NCBI GenBank assembly: GCA_037042915.1
Contig: CM073194.1
Location: 620,001-684,000 of the forward strand
DNA length: 64,000 nucleotides
Source: Auricularia sp. M13
Taxonomy: Eukaryota > Basidiomycota > Agaricomycetes > Auriculariales > Auriculariaceae
Direction of reading: 5' to 3'
In this document: positions 33,363-43,660 of the stretch, one piece after another
Layout: every line of letters begins with the position of its first letter
Position numbering within the stretch: the first letter of the stretch is position 1
Notes under the pieces: model-generated
What the model was told of the DNA's origin: nothing
Database searches by the model: none
What the model saw: only the letters and a program-made list of their open reading frames with translations
Made by a program: the position numbers and the translations under genes

Positions 33363-34150
33363 CTGAGGAGGAGGAGGGGGAAGAACGCTTCGTATGAGCG
33401 TTTCAGGTGCAGATACGATAATACCAATACTTAATTGCGGTCAGTTTGCTATTACAGGAGGGGTATATAGAGGTGCAGACCTTTGTACTACTACGAAGCA
33501 GCCTAGGTTCAATGGCTGCGCTATCCTATGAAACACACAGGTTAGTGGCGGTGAAGCATAAAATTCACTGTTCCACACCATTTTTTCCGAAGTAAGGGTA
33601 AGGTCTTTGGTGAGTTACGAGTTGGATGTGTCAACGCTGCATTGGGCTATATTCGGAGGATTCTAAGAGATCCACATGGTACCATTATACCGCAGGATGC
33701 CCAGATATCATCTCTTACCTGAAGAAGTTGGAAGCGTAATGACTTGCTGGTAGAATCGGACGTGGGCTCTGGCAAGATTCGGAGTCGTCTGACTCGGCTC
33801 CCTGCGAGCTGCTTCCATTGTTCGTTAAGCACTGGCAGCACCATCTATTATAGCGGACTGCTTGAACTCCCGCATAACGCTACGCAAAGACAAACGCATC
33901 GACGCGGTATAATCAAGACGGCTATGGTACTGTACAGTACATGTGGCTCTGAATAAAATGCCAAATTCGCTCTAACCCGCTTCCAAAGAGCGGGCAATAC
34001 CCAGTTTACATAGACGACATTACAGTACGGTGCGATATTCTACAAAAGTTAGAAGCAGTACAGTAAGCTACATGTCTTCGATCGCAAATGGCAATGTCCG
34101 TTGAACGATGAGAAGCATCCGTAAACAGTTCACGAGACTGTCACGGTCAG

Positions 34151-34851
34151 CTAAACGTCGCCGCCGAGTCCTCTCTTCCGCTCGCAGCGCAGCTTGGCCA
34201 TAATGAGCGCGGTGACGACCACGAGGTCGAGCATGTCCGCGGCATCGCGGTCCACATGCAGCGTCCATTGCTCGTAGTATCCGCAGCGGAAGACTGCGAT
34301 CGGTTTGGGCTCGTTGCGCCTGTACAGCTGCGTTGCGGAGTCCGAGTCGTGTCAGAGAGATACCTACATAGCAGGGCCAGGCATGAGACGCACGTTGAGA
34401 GACTGCAGCGGCCAGTCGCGCCAGACGTAGGGCACGCCGTGGTTGACGAACGTCCGCGAACTACGCACAAGAAGATCAGTCAACTTGCGAGCGAGAGAAA
34501 GTAAACGTCGAACGGGACGTACTGCGCATACCACCGCTCGCGCGGCATGAACGCGCCGAGCTCCTTCTCGCAGTGCTCCTCGCCGGACTCGCAGACGCAC
34601 ACCTGCTGGCGGCGCCAATGGACGCGCACGACGGGCACGCATTCCGACGCGTGCTCCGCGTCGTCCTCCGCGTCCGTCTCGTGATAGAAGCTCAGCGAGT
34701 CGTGGTAATGCGCGGCCGAGTCGTGCACGGGCAGGTGCTTCGCGATGAGCGTCGTGCCCTGCGCCGTGCGCACGCTGAACGCCGGCGCGTCCGGGTCGAG
34801 CGAGAAGAGCGTCGTGTGCAGCGGGTCCGGGAACGTGAATGCGAATTGCAT
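34151..34851 (-). CDS. DUF6593-type basidiomycete protein
   Basis: Seen: ATG 34851 (MQFAFTFPDPLHTTLFSLD), three exons. Exon 1 ends RERWYA (donor GTACGT). Exon 2 is SRTFVNHGVPYVWRDWPLQS to MPGPAM. Exon 3 is LYRRNEPKPIAVFRCGYYE then AADMLDLVVVTALIMAKLRC and ERKRGLGGDV, stop at 34151. From family knowledge, the opening FPDPLxTTL, the central F-x-x-x-G-V-x-Y-x-W block and the ending MLDLxVVTxL-x-x-x-K-x-R fit DUF6593, a lipocalin/tubby-like basidiomycete family without a known function. A broken inverted copy is at 39.2-40.5 kb. Confidence 0.7.
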
Positions 34852-35086
34852 CTACTGTTGCTGTATTCGATTTGATACTGGTTGGGGGTGTGTTTTGCTG
34901 CACATGTGGGCGGGAGGAGCCAGGCTTTTAAGCTGCCTCGCTGGAGCCTGGCTGAGCCTGGAGGCGGCTGCGAGATGGTTACGTAATAGTCGGGTGCTGC
35001 GGCCGATCCGTCGTGCATCACCCAAAATAGGAAAGAACTGTTCGCTATTCTTTCGCAGCTGGCTGGAAGCTGGAAGCTTGGAAGGA

Positions 35087-36254
35087 TCATGACAACGAAT
35101 CGCGACTCAGACCCTGAGGCCTGCTATCCGGACTTTGCAGCCCGAAAAGACACACGACGTCCTTTATCGAAGCTCTTCGAGTCATCGGCTGGAGATGAGG
35201 GCACAGCGAGGCGTCTGTATCCCGCTGCCTCCTCCTCCTTGCAAAGACCGTCACGGCGAGGAGGAGCAGGATCCCAGGATGAAGGCCGCGATGTTCGCCC
35301 CTCGGCCTGCGAGCGGACGGCGCGAGTCTGAGTCTCCCGCCGGCGACTCGAACGAATCCGTTTCTTGAGATCCTGAGCGGGCGCACAATAGAGTATAGTT
35401 TTTTTAGCCAACAATTTTGGAGAAGGGACCGCAAGAACGGAACGGATACTTACACACAAGAAGTAATCGACGCCCTACCCGTCCACACGCCGTCCGAGTC
35501 GGATCAGCGGATTGACTGCGAAGGCAGACGCGTACCAGCTGCCAGTGTGCGTGCCGCGCGGCGTGGTCGTAAGTACGAGTAGTACGCGACCCAGGAGCCT
35601 GCAGCATGCGATCTCAGATCTCAGTGGTAAACTCGGGAGACAATTCAGAGTTGCGAGTTGACTAGATTTGCGAGGTTGCCGGCTGAGGACGCGCGAGTTG
35701 CAGCTGCAGATACCAGATAGTTTAATTAGGGATGTGTGAGACAGATATAGATGGAAATTCGAACGCACCGTTACACGCGAACGCCGGCATGGGGGCGAGT
35801 GAGTCTGAGTAGTCTTCCTCACACGCGTTCGGCGGGAAATACGAGCCTGCAGGCGCGCGCTTCCAATTCGAAGAAGTGCAGTGGGAAAGCGTACCGTCGT
35901 CAGCCTGAGCACGTCCTCTGGCGCGGTCATCCGAGTCCAGTCCAGACTCCAGGAAAAAGTGAGCGAGGGGCGAAGATGAAGAGGATGAACGTTGAGCGAC
36001 GGAATGAACGGTAGCGCTCATTTGGAATTGGACGGGGCGAAGTCTGAACCAATGCATGGAACGCGATGCACTGGACAGTAAAGCTTACGCGGAATTGCTG
36101 CTGAGGGATACAGCCGGATGTGAGATGTCGGACACGGTAGAGTAAGTAATCCACCACAGAACAACTCGAGCCGCGGATCGGTGTGGGACAGCGAGCCTGA
36201 CAGTGCGGACTTGGAGGACCTGCGACTCGGATTCGGAGGCCTGAGCTCGGACAT
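35087..36254 (-). pseudogene. Surface family copy G, degenerate
   Basis: Seen: scattered family landmarks in order on the minus strand. SYFPPNACEEDY at about 35,845 is like exon 2 of copy D. GSWVAYYSYLRPRRA at about 35,595 matches the start of exon 3. GVDYFL at about 35,480 is followed by a GTGTGT donor. ISRNGFVRVAGG starts an exon with a short TM (GILLLLAVTVF) and basic RRRRQRD. The middle of exon 3 (the disulfide-free beta block ending HTLTI) is missing and frames do not join. Exon 1 is not identifiable beyond SHTDPRLELF near 36,180. I infer a dead copy. Confidence 0.6.
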
Positions 36255-37007
36255 GGTGCGCGACTCATAGTTCTCCGTGTAGACGGTGGCAAGGCGACGA
36301 AGATGAAGGTGTGCGCTGGACGGGAGATGGCTGGCTACAGGGAGGAGTCCCAGCGGGTTGATGTGCCAATGTCAAGGCCACTGAGATCTCGAGAGGGCAG
36401 TACCATTGGAGTTGACAGTACTATGCAGACTGAAGGCCCTGCTTATCAGTGCAGCACCGACGAGAACGATCATCCGGCCGGGGAAAGGCATGGGCTTGGA
36501 AGATGGCCGACGCCGGGATCGTGGCGGTCATGTCGATCCTGCATCATCGATATCGCTCGGCAGATGAGGTTCTCAGTTGGACGCTGCGACTCGAAACCAG
36601 ACCAAGACCAGCGCAGTCTACTTGTGCCCTGTGACTCACAAGGCACCAGTGGCTAGCGTGCCAAGATGCAAAGTGGAGAAAAGCATTGCAGTATTGCAGG
36701 AGGACAAGGACAAACACCCCGACTCGGCAAATCGAAGCCGTCGGGCATTCGAAGCCCTGATTGGGGAGGAGCGCCAAGCCAATCCGGTGGAGTGTCGGCG
36801 GGCGGCGCACTAAGGGCGGCAGGCGGGGGTCGCCATGGCGACGGCTGGAGAGAGGAGCACGGACAGTGCGCGCACAGGGGACGGCGGCGGCGGCGGCGGC
36901 GGGATAGTCCAGGATAGTGCAGGATAATTATGGGACGAGGAAGAAGGAGAAGCGGGGCGCATGGTGTGCGGATTGATGGGCGGGAGGGTGCCGAGTAGGC
37001 TCCGGAG
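36255..37007. other. Upstream region of the LysM gene
   Basis: No gene on either strand that I can support. The 490-codon minus-strand frame over 38,282-36,810 is a GC-rich shadow of the LysM gene. Confidence 0.6.
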
Positions 37008-37014
37008 TATAAAG
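37008..37014 (+). promoter_or_regulatory. TATA box of the LysM gene
   Basis: TATAAAG about 125 bp upstream of ATG 37137. It is followed by a pyrimidine-rich leader (cttttctccccctcttccc) typical of strongly expressed fungal genes. Confidence 0.6.
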
Positions 37015-37136
37015 AGCGGGCGGGGTTGGGCGGCGGCATCCATCTTTTCTCCCCCTCTTCCCGCCCGCCCCCCCGCAGCGCCGCCCGACGCCCGCACACG
37101 CTCGCTCCCCCTCACATTCCTTTTTTTAGTTCCGAG

Positions 37137-38236
37137 ATGAAGTTCCTTGCCGCCCTTTCGGTCGCCGCCGCCACCGCCGTCGTCGCGCTCCCGACGCTCG
37201 AGGACGCGCCGGTCAGCGTGCAGAAGCGCGGGTGCTACGTGCCCGGGCCCAACCAGAGCGTGATCGACACCGCGTACCGGATCTGCAAGCAGCGCAACCT
37301 GAGCGACAAGATGACGCTCGCCGTGTTCGAGACGATGGCCGTCGAGTCCAACTTCAACAACCTCGAGTGCGGCGACCAGGACTCGCTCGGCGTCTTCCAG
37401 CAGCGCCCGAGCATGAAGGTCTGGGGCACGCGCGAGCAGATCCTCAACGTCGCCCACGCGACGAACGCCTTCATCGACGCCGCCGTCAAGTGCAACAACG
37501 CCCACCCGGGCTACTCCGCCGGCCAGGTCGCCCAGTGCGCACAGGTCTCCGAGTTCCCCGACCGCTACGACCAGCTCGAGGGCCGCGCGCGCGAGCAGCT
37601 CACCGCAGCCACCAAGCGCCTCGGCGGCGGCGGCAGCGGCGGCGCCGTCAACGTCGGCAAGGCCCCCACCCAGTCCTCCGGCTCCAGCTCGTCCTCGTCC
37701 TCGAGCTCGGCGTGCAAGACCCACCGCACGGCCAAGAAGGGCGACACGTGCTCCAAGCTCGCCTCCGCCGGCGGCATCTCGCTCTCCAAGTTCTACTCGC
37801 TCAACAGCAGCGTCAACACCAAGTGCACCAACCTCCAGGTCGGCAAGTCCTACTGCATCGCCGCCGGCGCCGCCTCCACGCCCGCCAAGGCCACCACCAG
37901 CACCAAGGCGTCGTCCGGCTCCAACGTTAAGGCCCCCGGCAACCTCGCCAAGGGCACCACCACCACCTGCAAGAAGTACTCGACCGTCCAGAGCGGCGCC
38001 ACCTGCTCCAAGCTCGCGTCCTCCGGCGGCATCTCGCTCAGCAAGTTCTACTCCCTTAACAAGGGCGTCAACTCGTGCGTATCGGCCCCATACCCCCTTC
38101 ACTCTTCCTGTCCCCGTCAGGGGACAAAGCATCCCCCTCCTCCGCGTTGAACGACAACCTCTGACATTGCATCCCCCTCCCAAGCAGCTCGTGCAACAAC
38201 CTCCAGGTCGGCAAGGCCTACTGCGTCTCCGCATAA
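37137..38236 (+). CDS. Secreted protein: bacterial-type lysozyme-like domain plus two LysM
   Basis: Seen: ATG 37137 with signal peptide MKFLAALSVAAATAVVALP and a KR site (VQKRGCYVPG). Domain 1 (about residues 33-165) contains MTLAVFETMAVESNFNNLEC, GDQDSLGVFQQRPS, VWGTREQILN, and AQVSEFPDRYDQLEGRARE. The motif DSLGxFQQRPSxxWGT is known to me from actinobacterial lysozyme/transglycosylase-like proteins, with the Glu in ESN as likely acid (inference). Two LysM repeats follow a Gly/Ser linker, each with DTCSKLAS (or ATCSKLAS), GGISLSKFYSLN and NLQVGK-YC. One intron (GTGCGT to aagcag, 38,087-38,187) splits the second LysM. Codons end almost always in G/C, which suggests high expression. LysM binds chitin or peptidoglycan, so an antibacterial muramidase is plausible. 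Confidence 0.8.
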
Positions 38237-39055
38237 ACGCGTCCGCCCACCGGCTCCTCCCCCCGCTGGGCCGCCCACTCATCCGCGCCGCCTCGCTCCC
38301 TCGTTGGGCGGCGCACCCCAGTCCATACCCGACTCGTCCCCTCCCGTATCTAGCCCCGTGGCCGGTCTCAGATCTACACTTTGTTGTCTAGCACTAGCAC
38401 TTTTCGCGCGTACATAGTCCAGTTTTTTCCCGTGTTCGGTTTCGGCTTGCGCTAGGACGCTCGATGCTTTCATTCCTTGCTAACTGGTGCTGCGCACGGG
38501 TTCCTTCTGGCATGCACCCGGGCTCAGGATGCTTTCGACTTGAGCTTGAGCTCTGGTCCAGGTGTGGTCCCTCGGGGCAACCGTTGCCACGCGCAGCTCC
38601 AGTCATCTTCGGGATCACATCACATGTCCCTGCGCAGACAACAAATGTCGATCTTTCCAGATCTTTCCCATCTTGGTTCTTGGATCTTGCGATGCGATGT
38701 TGGTCCGCCGGGTTTCGAGCGGATCTGCAGCACAGTCCAGCGCAATCGAGGCCCGTTCGGTGGCTACTTGATTTTTTTCTCTGAGCGCCATGTGATGGAG
38801 GACTTGACTTTGCTTTGCGCTTTGAGAGCGCGGCGGACTTGGAGCTTTGAGCTTTGACTGGGCTCCGGGGCTGTGAACCTAGTCCTAGTTTCCCTTGTAT
38901 CCTCTGTTGGAAGATAGTCGCACCACTAGACAGTGAACCGCGCACTGCGCGGATTGAGACAGCGCCTCGTTTAATTTTCGCCATGCTGATCCTGATCTGA
39001 CAACTGCATGCTCAGGATCAGGCAAGCTCAATGCGACCGTTTGAAGCTAAGCTTG
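38237..39055. other. Intergenic, nothing recognised
   Basis: Open frames of up to 196 codons on both strands are unstructured. A TATAAAGA at about 39,072 may be the old promoter of the DUF6593 copy that follows. Confidence 0.5.
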
Positions 39056-39210
39056 ACAGAATATTACTCTATAAAGAGGCGCCGGCGGGTACAACGTCGC
39101 ATCTTCACTCTTGCTCAGTTGAGTCTGCACTGAGCGCGTGAGGATTTTATTTTTTTGGGAGCACTACTTACCTCAAGGCGGAACCACTGGCAGATCTCCC
39201 GGGGCCGTCC

Positions 39211-40477
39211 ATGCACCTCACATTCGCATTCCCCGACCCGCTCAACGACACACGACGCCGCTCTTCTCAACCAAGACGCACGGCACCCGCCGCTGAGCCT
39301 TTCCCATGAGGACGCGGGGTTACGGTTGACGCGCGTCAGAATGCGTGCCCGATGCGAGTCCGGCGAGAAGGAGCGTGGAGGCTTTATGCCGCGAGCGCCG
39401 CGGTGAGAACTTGAAGGCTCCCTGTGAAGTTCGCGGACCTTCGTCAGCCACGGCGTGCCCTAATACGTCTGCCCGCTCCACACTCTCAGCGTCAGCATGC
39501 GTCCCTCCACGTTCAAATTGAAGTTCCTTCCGCGTTCGACGCATTTCTCTGGATGTCACGTGTCCCAAGAATTGCAAGTGGGATATCGTTAGGGATAGGC
39601 AGTGAGCAGGACGGATAGGATCCTCAGACCTGACGCATTGTGGTAACAGTAGCTCAGAAACGACCGGTGGTTATCGTGCTGATCGTGCTGACTCTCTGAT
39701 CAGTCTGATAACCCGCCCCACCACAGGCGATGAAAAGTACTGGAGCAGCGGCACGCGCTACTCAAGTCTTTCTACACTGCTCTCTACACCCGCACTTACT
39801 TACTTTACTTATGTACCTTTCATACAGGCCAACTTGTAACCTACTGCATCTGATATTAATTACACTTATGTAGTATTAATGTCATGTTTGAGTCTTGAGT
39901 TGCCTTCATCAGCGTTGGAGCCGCAGCCCCACGCGCGCTTGTGTGGGGTTGGTCCCTCCCGAGGGGCCTTCCATTCGCTCATGTTTTAAGCGCGACCGAC
40001 GGCTGTTAGAACCTGGTCCGTGCGCAGTGTTGCAGTGAGGTATTGCATACGCGTGGGGAACGTCAATTTCAGTATCCGCAAACGGAGTCACGTGATAACA
40101 TAGATGTTATGCACCAGGATAAATGGACTGCTCTGAGGGCATTGCGATAGCTCCACATAGGTACCGATATGTGCTGATCACTCGCCGCGAGTGGGTTATC
40201 ACTGGTTATCTGCCATTTTCGGGCTGACGCTTGCTGATCAGCGGTTATGAGAGGCTACAACCGCCCCGCGTCTGATCAGAGGCTACAACCGCGTCAGCAG
40301 GAGTCAGCCCCGATAACCCATTTGCAATTCTTGGGACACGCAGTCGTACAGGCGCAACGACGATCGCGGTCTTTCGATGCGTGTACTGCGAGCAATATGG
40401 ACCGCCAGGCGGCGGACATGCTCGACGTCTCCGCTCTGGTCGTGGCTAAGATGCGGTGCGAGCGGAAGAGAACTTGA
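39211..40477 (+). pseudogene. DUF6593-type pseudogene split by a TIR element
   Basis: Seen: ATG 39211 (MHLTFAFPDPLND) matches the start of the left-arm gene. Then VRMRARCESGEKE and GGFMPRAPR match its exon 1 end. SRTFVSHGVP, a stop, then YVCPLHTLSVSMR match exon 2. After the 782-bp insertion, YRRNDD and QAADMLDVSALVVAKMRCER match exon 3, to a stop at 40477. It has internal deletions, frame changes and the insertion. It is in inverted orientation relative to the intact gene, as expected for the right arm. Confidence 0.8.
39559..40340. mobile_element. Non-autonomous TIR DNA transposon, 782 bp
   Basis: Terminal inverted repeats of 30 bp begin CGTGTCCCAAGAATTGCAA on both ends and match at 28 of 30 positions. 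Subterminal motifs recur inside: tgatcag, ggttat(c/g) and ggctacaaccgc, the last one twice near 40,255 and 40,280. A CA dinucleotide flanks both ends, so a target duplication could be 2 bp; superfamily not assigned. No transposase frame. It sits between exons 2 and 3 of the DUF6593 pseudogene. Confidence 0.85.
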
Positions 40478-40652
40478 ATCGGTGGAGATGTTCACTGACA
40501 AGCAGTTTAAAATGCTTCTTATTAGCGTTCAACAGACATTGGCATAATCGAGGACACGTATCTTACTGTACTGCATCAATTGTGTATCCGAGTCATACTG
40601 AATTGAACGTAGTCGATGTGGAGCACATTCACCTCGTCAACCAGCCTTCTTT

Positions 40653-42828
40653 TCACACATCCTCGCATCCCACCTCCGATTCCTTCCGCAGCATATCCAC
40701 AACTCCCTGCGAGCGCGGCACGATGGCGCACTCGAACGGCACCGGACAGCTGGCGGCGCGGTCAGTTGGCGGCGCTAGCCCTCACCGGAATCGCCGGGCA
40801 CACCTGACAAGAGACGTATGAAACTCGCCCGTAATCGCCTTCCCGTTCCCGCTATTATCCGCGGAGAATGCGAAGCAGCGCAGCATGGTCGCGACGGCGA
40901 GGAAGACTGAGGCGTCTGCGAAGTGGCGGCCGGGGCAGATCCTACCCATCACGGCGAGTTTGACTGTAAGCAAGGGCACGAGGGATACTGAATGAGGTTC
41001 GGCTGACCGTCTGCCGAATCCGAAAAATACGGTGCGCGGGTCCGGCGGGGGCTCGTGCGAGAGCCAACGCGCCGGGTCGAATTTCTCGGGGTGTGTGTAC
41101 GTCGCGGGGTCGTGTAGCATCGCCCTGAAATGAAAGTAACCTACTCAGAGCTGGAAGTCCATGAGCCGCGGTGACTGACCAGATGTTGGGCACGATGGTC
41201 GCGCCGCGCGGGATGTGCATTCCCTCGTATACGTCGTCCTCCTCGACAGCATGCGGCGGCACTGCCGGTTCCGATTCATCCTGTATCAGCAAGAGCAGTC
41301 CGAGTCGGACGCTGACGCTGAGACGCACCGATCGGCGTGACGGGGTAGTGCCTGTAGGTCTCCTTGATGATGGCCACGACGTACGGCAGCTTCTCCATAT
41401 GCGCCAGCGTCGGGAGTCGCACGGTGCCCGTCTCCGACTGGGAGTCAACGCCGCCCAAGACGGCGTCCAGCTCCGCATGTGCGCGCGCCTGGATGTCTGG
41501 GTGCAGCACCATCGAGAGCACCACGGAGAGCATCGTCGAGACCATCGTATCGGCGCCGCCTGGAGAAACGGGCGCATGATAAAGACGTGAAGCAACGGCA
41601 TGGGGTAAATCTGCATCGTACCAAGGTATGACACTGCGCTGGCCTCCTTGGCGACGTTTTCGTCGATCCCCGCGGACAGGAGGTCCGTCACCATGCATTC
41701 CTGGGCGATACCCTTTTTCTGTAGGCCAAAAAATGAGGATATTAGGGGGTTGCGGGAGGGCAGCCCTGCGCACCAGGTCTTCCTGGACGCGCGCGTACGG
41801 AACGTCGACCATCGCTTGCGGGTACTGCCGCATCTCGCGCGCGAAACGCGTCCATTTCCCGAGGAAGGGCACCCAGGGCGGCACAAATCGCACTGAAATT
41901 TCGTATCAGCTAGAGATCGTCGCAGAAATAGTCATGATAGTATGAGACAGGACTGAGAACGCACAGGGCGGGAAGACGTCGACGAGGTTGCTCCCCGGGA
42001 CGACGACGCCGAGCAGGTCGACCGCGCGCTCTGCGATGGCGACGTACGGGTCGTCCATGGGCGCGACGTCGATTCCGTAGACGGCCTTCATGATATTGGC
42101 CGCGGCGAACCTACGTAAGTTATCAGTGTTGTCAATATTAACACCCGAGCACAACACCCGTTGCTAATTCGAGCATACCGCCGTATGTGATGCCGAAACT
42201 CCTCGGGCGTCTCGAGGAACCCTTGGCCAGCGCGCGGGCATTCTTCCGCGGCAGACCCTCCATGCGCATGGTGGCCGGGGCGGCGAAGCGCTGGTGCACG
42301 ATGCGGCGGCGCGCGCGCCAGGCGTCGCCGTGCCGCATGTGCGCGGCGTTCCATTCCCAGCCGGCCCTTCGAGTTCAGGGTCAGAGATCTTAGAAACGCA
42401 TGCACAGCGACGCGCGCCGAATTGGAAGGGGGCGCACATATCGTTCATATAGAATGGTGGCCGGTCCGAATAGATGCCGCCTCGCTTGTCGAGCAGTTCG
42501 GCTGCGATGCGTGCATCGCTGATGATGACGAGCGTTTGCTGCGCGATGGGGACGTGGAGCTGGAATATGGGTCCTGTCGCACAAGGAGAGACAACACACA
42601 TGAGAAGTAGGGAGAGGTTGCACATGCGAAGGTCGTACCATATGTTTTGGCCAGTTCGGCGTAGACAAGGTGGCTGTCTTTATGCGGAATATCCTGAAGA
42701 TTTCCGAGCAGGAGACGTCCAGGAGGACCTGGTAGAGATCTAGCTGAGCCTGGAGCGGGACGAAGCAGTCTCCAGACAATACAGGCAGCTAGTAGGAGTA
42801 CCGCAAGAAATGAAGTCGTGCTGAGCAT
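40653..42828 (-). CDS. Cytochrome P450 monooxygenase, one possible frameshift
   Basis: Role: haem-thiolate oxidation, ER-anchored; substrate unknown. Seen: ATG 42828 with membrane anchor MLSTTSFLAVLLLAACIVWR, Pro-rich hinge LPGPPGRLLLGN, then HVPIAQQTLVIISDARIAAE; RRRIVHQRFAAP; FLETPEEFRHHIRR; AANIMKAVYGIDV; I-helix GADTMVSTML; ExxR KETYRHYPVTPIG; PEKFDPARW; haem loop FGFGRR/ICPGRHFAD split by an intron; end CPVPFECAIVPRS, stop at 40653. The haem Cys, ExxR and proline hinge are all present. Between ALAK and GFLETP the frame changes by one base in the run aaggg near 42,222, either a sequencing error or a real lesion. It has at least ten short introns. The gene lies only in the right arm of the duplication. 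Confidence 0.8.
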
Positions 42829-43660
42829 TGTGCGAGGATTACGATGGCCAGTGTATCTTTTCTCGGTTTATATAGAGGTTGCGGGTGGGACTGTGTGGGG
42901 TCATAGTCCTTCTGCCGCCCGGGATGCTCCAAATAGAGGCTTCGCGACCGAAGTCCTGACGCCCATACTTAGTTCGGGATATCATGACGAAACGAGGCCC
43001 AGAAAGAGTCTCGCGTGCTGTTTGATAGGAGACAAGGAGCAAAGGCATTCCATTCAGAGCCACAGGTACCATGGCCGCCTCGATCACACCGTGTCACGCT
43101 TTTGTATATGCGTGGCGCGCGTTGGAAAGCCAAATGCCGGTGAGCAAGCAGTCGGCTATAGACGGTGCTGCCCTCCAGCGTTCATAACGGGCAATGTAAG
43201 CAGTTCGATGACCAGCTGCGGAGTGAGCCGAGTCAGACGACTCCGATGCTTGTCAGAGCCCACTTTCCGATTTTGCTGGCACCCATTACGCTGCCGACTA
43301 CTTCAGGTAATACATGCTATCTGGGCATGATGCGGTATACTCGTGCTATATTGGTCGCTGAAACACCATCCAGCGTTGACTCAAACTCGTAACTCGTCGC
43401 AAAAAGAACTTACTGCGGACGAAATGGTGTGGAATTATTCCCCCCCACCACACACACACACCGTATGCTTCATCACCACTTAACTGTATGTATCACAGGT
43501 CCTGGGCCTTCAGGATAGCCTAGCCAAGGAACCTAAGCTGCTTCGTGATGGTTCGACGCACATGCAAACGTTTGCACCTCTTCTTGCCATATAATTCTGC
43601 AGTATAAGTAACTGACTGCACTTAAGTGTTGGATTTATCGTATCTGCAGCCGAAACGCAC
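42829..43660. other. P450 upstream region, then duplicated upstream DNA of LRR gene 2
   Basis: From about 43,045 the sequence matches the left arm (33,965-33,395). Shared blocks include cagagccaca-gtac, gagccgagtcagacgactcc and atctgggcat. A 75-codon frame at 43,165 is not clearly conserved in the left arm, so I do not call it. A ca-repeat lies at 43,449. Confidence 0.6.

Larger units (their letters stand above)
29762..34851 (+). repeat. Left arm of a large inverted segmental duplication
   Basis: Pairs in reverse complement with 39,211-47,285. Homology starts at gatcgtgaccgaggcggga (29,766) and runs through the membrane gene, LRR gene 1, LRR gene 2, about 600 bp of its upstream DNA (to about 33,965), a short left-only stretch, and the DUF6593 gene with its 3' flank (ttactgtactgc shared). 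The arm-specific addition here is the 321-bp MITE. Coding identity in the membrane gene is about 92% by my count. Confidence 0.9.

Noticed and set aside
37232-37930. 232-codon plus-strand ORF rich in Arg and Gln
   Set aside because: Out-of-frame shadow of the same LysM gene.
36810-38282. 490-codon minus-strand ORF
   Set aside because: Arg/Gly/Leu-rich antisense shadow of the GC-rich LysM gene, which has a signal peptide, domains and a valid intron.
43165-43392. 75-codon ORF upstream of LRR gene 2
   Set aside because: The left arm keeps the DNA but not clearly the same frame, so it is more likely duplicated non-coding DNA.
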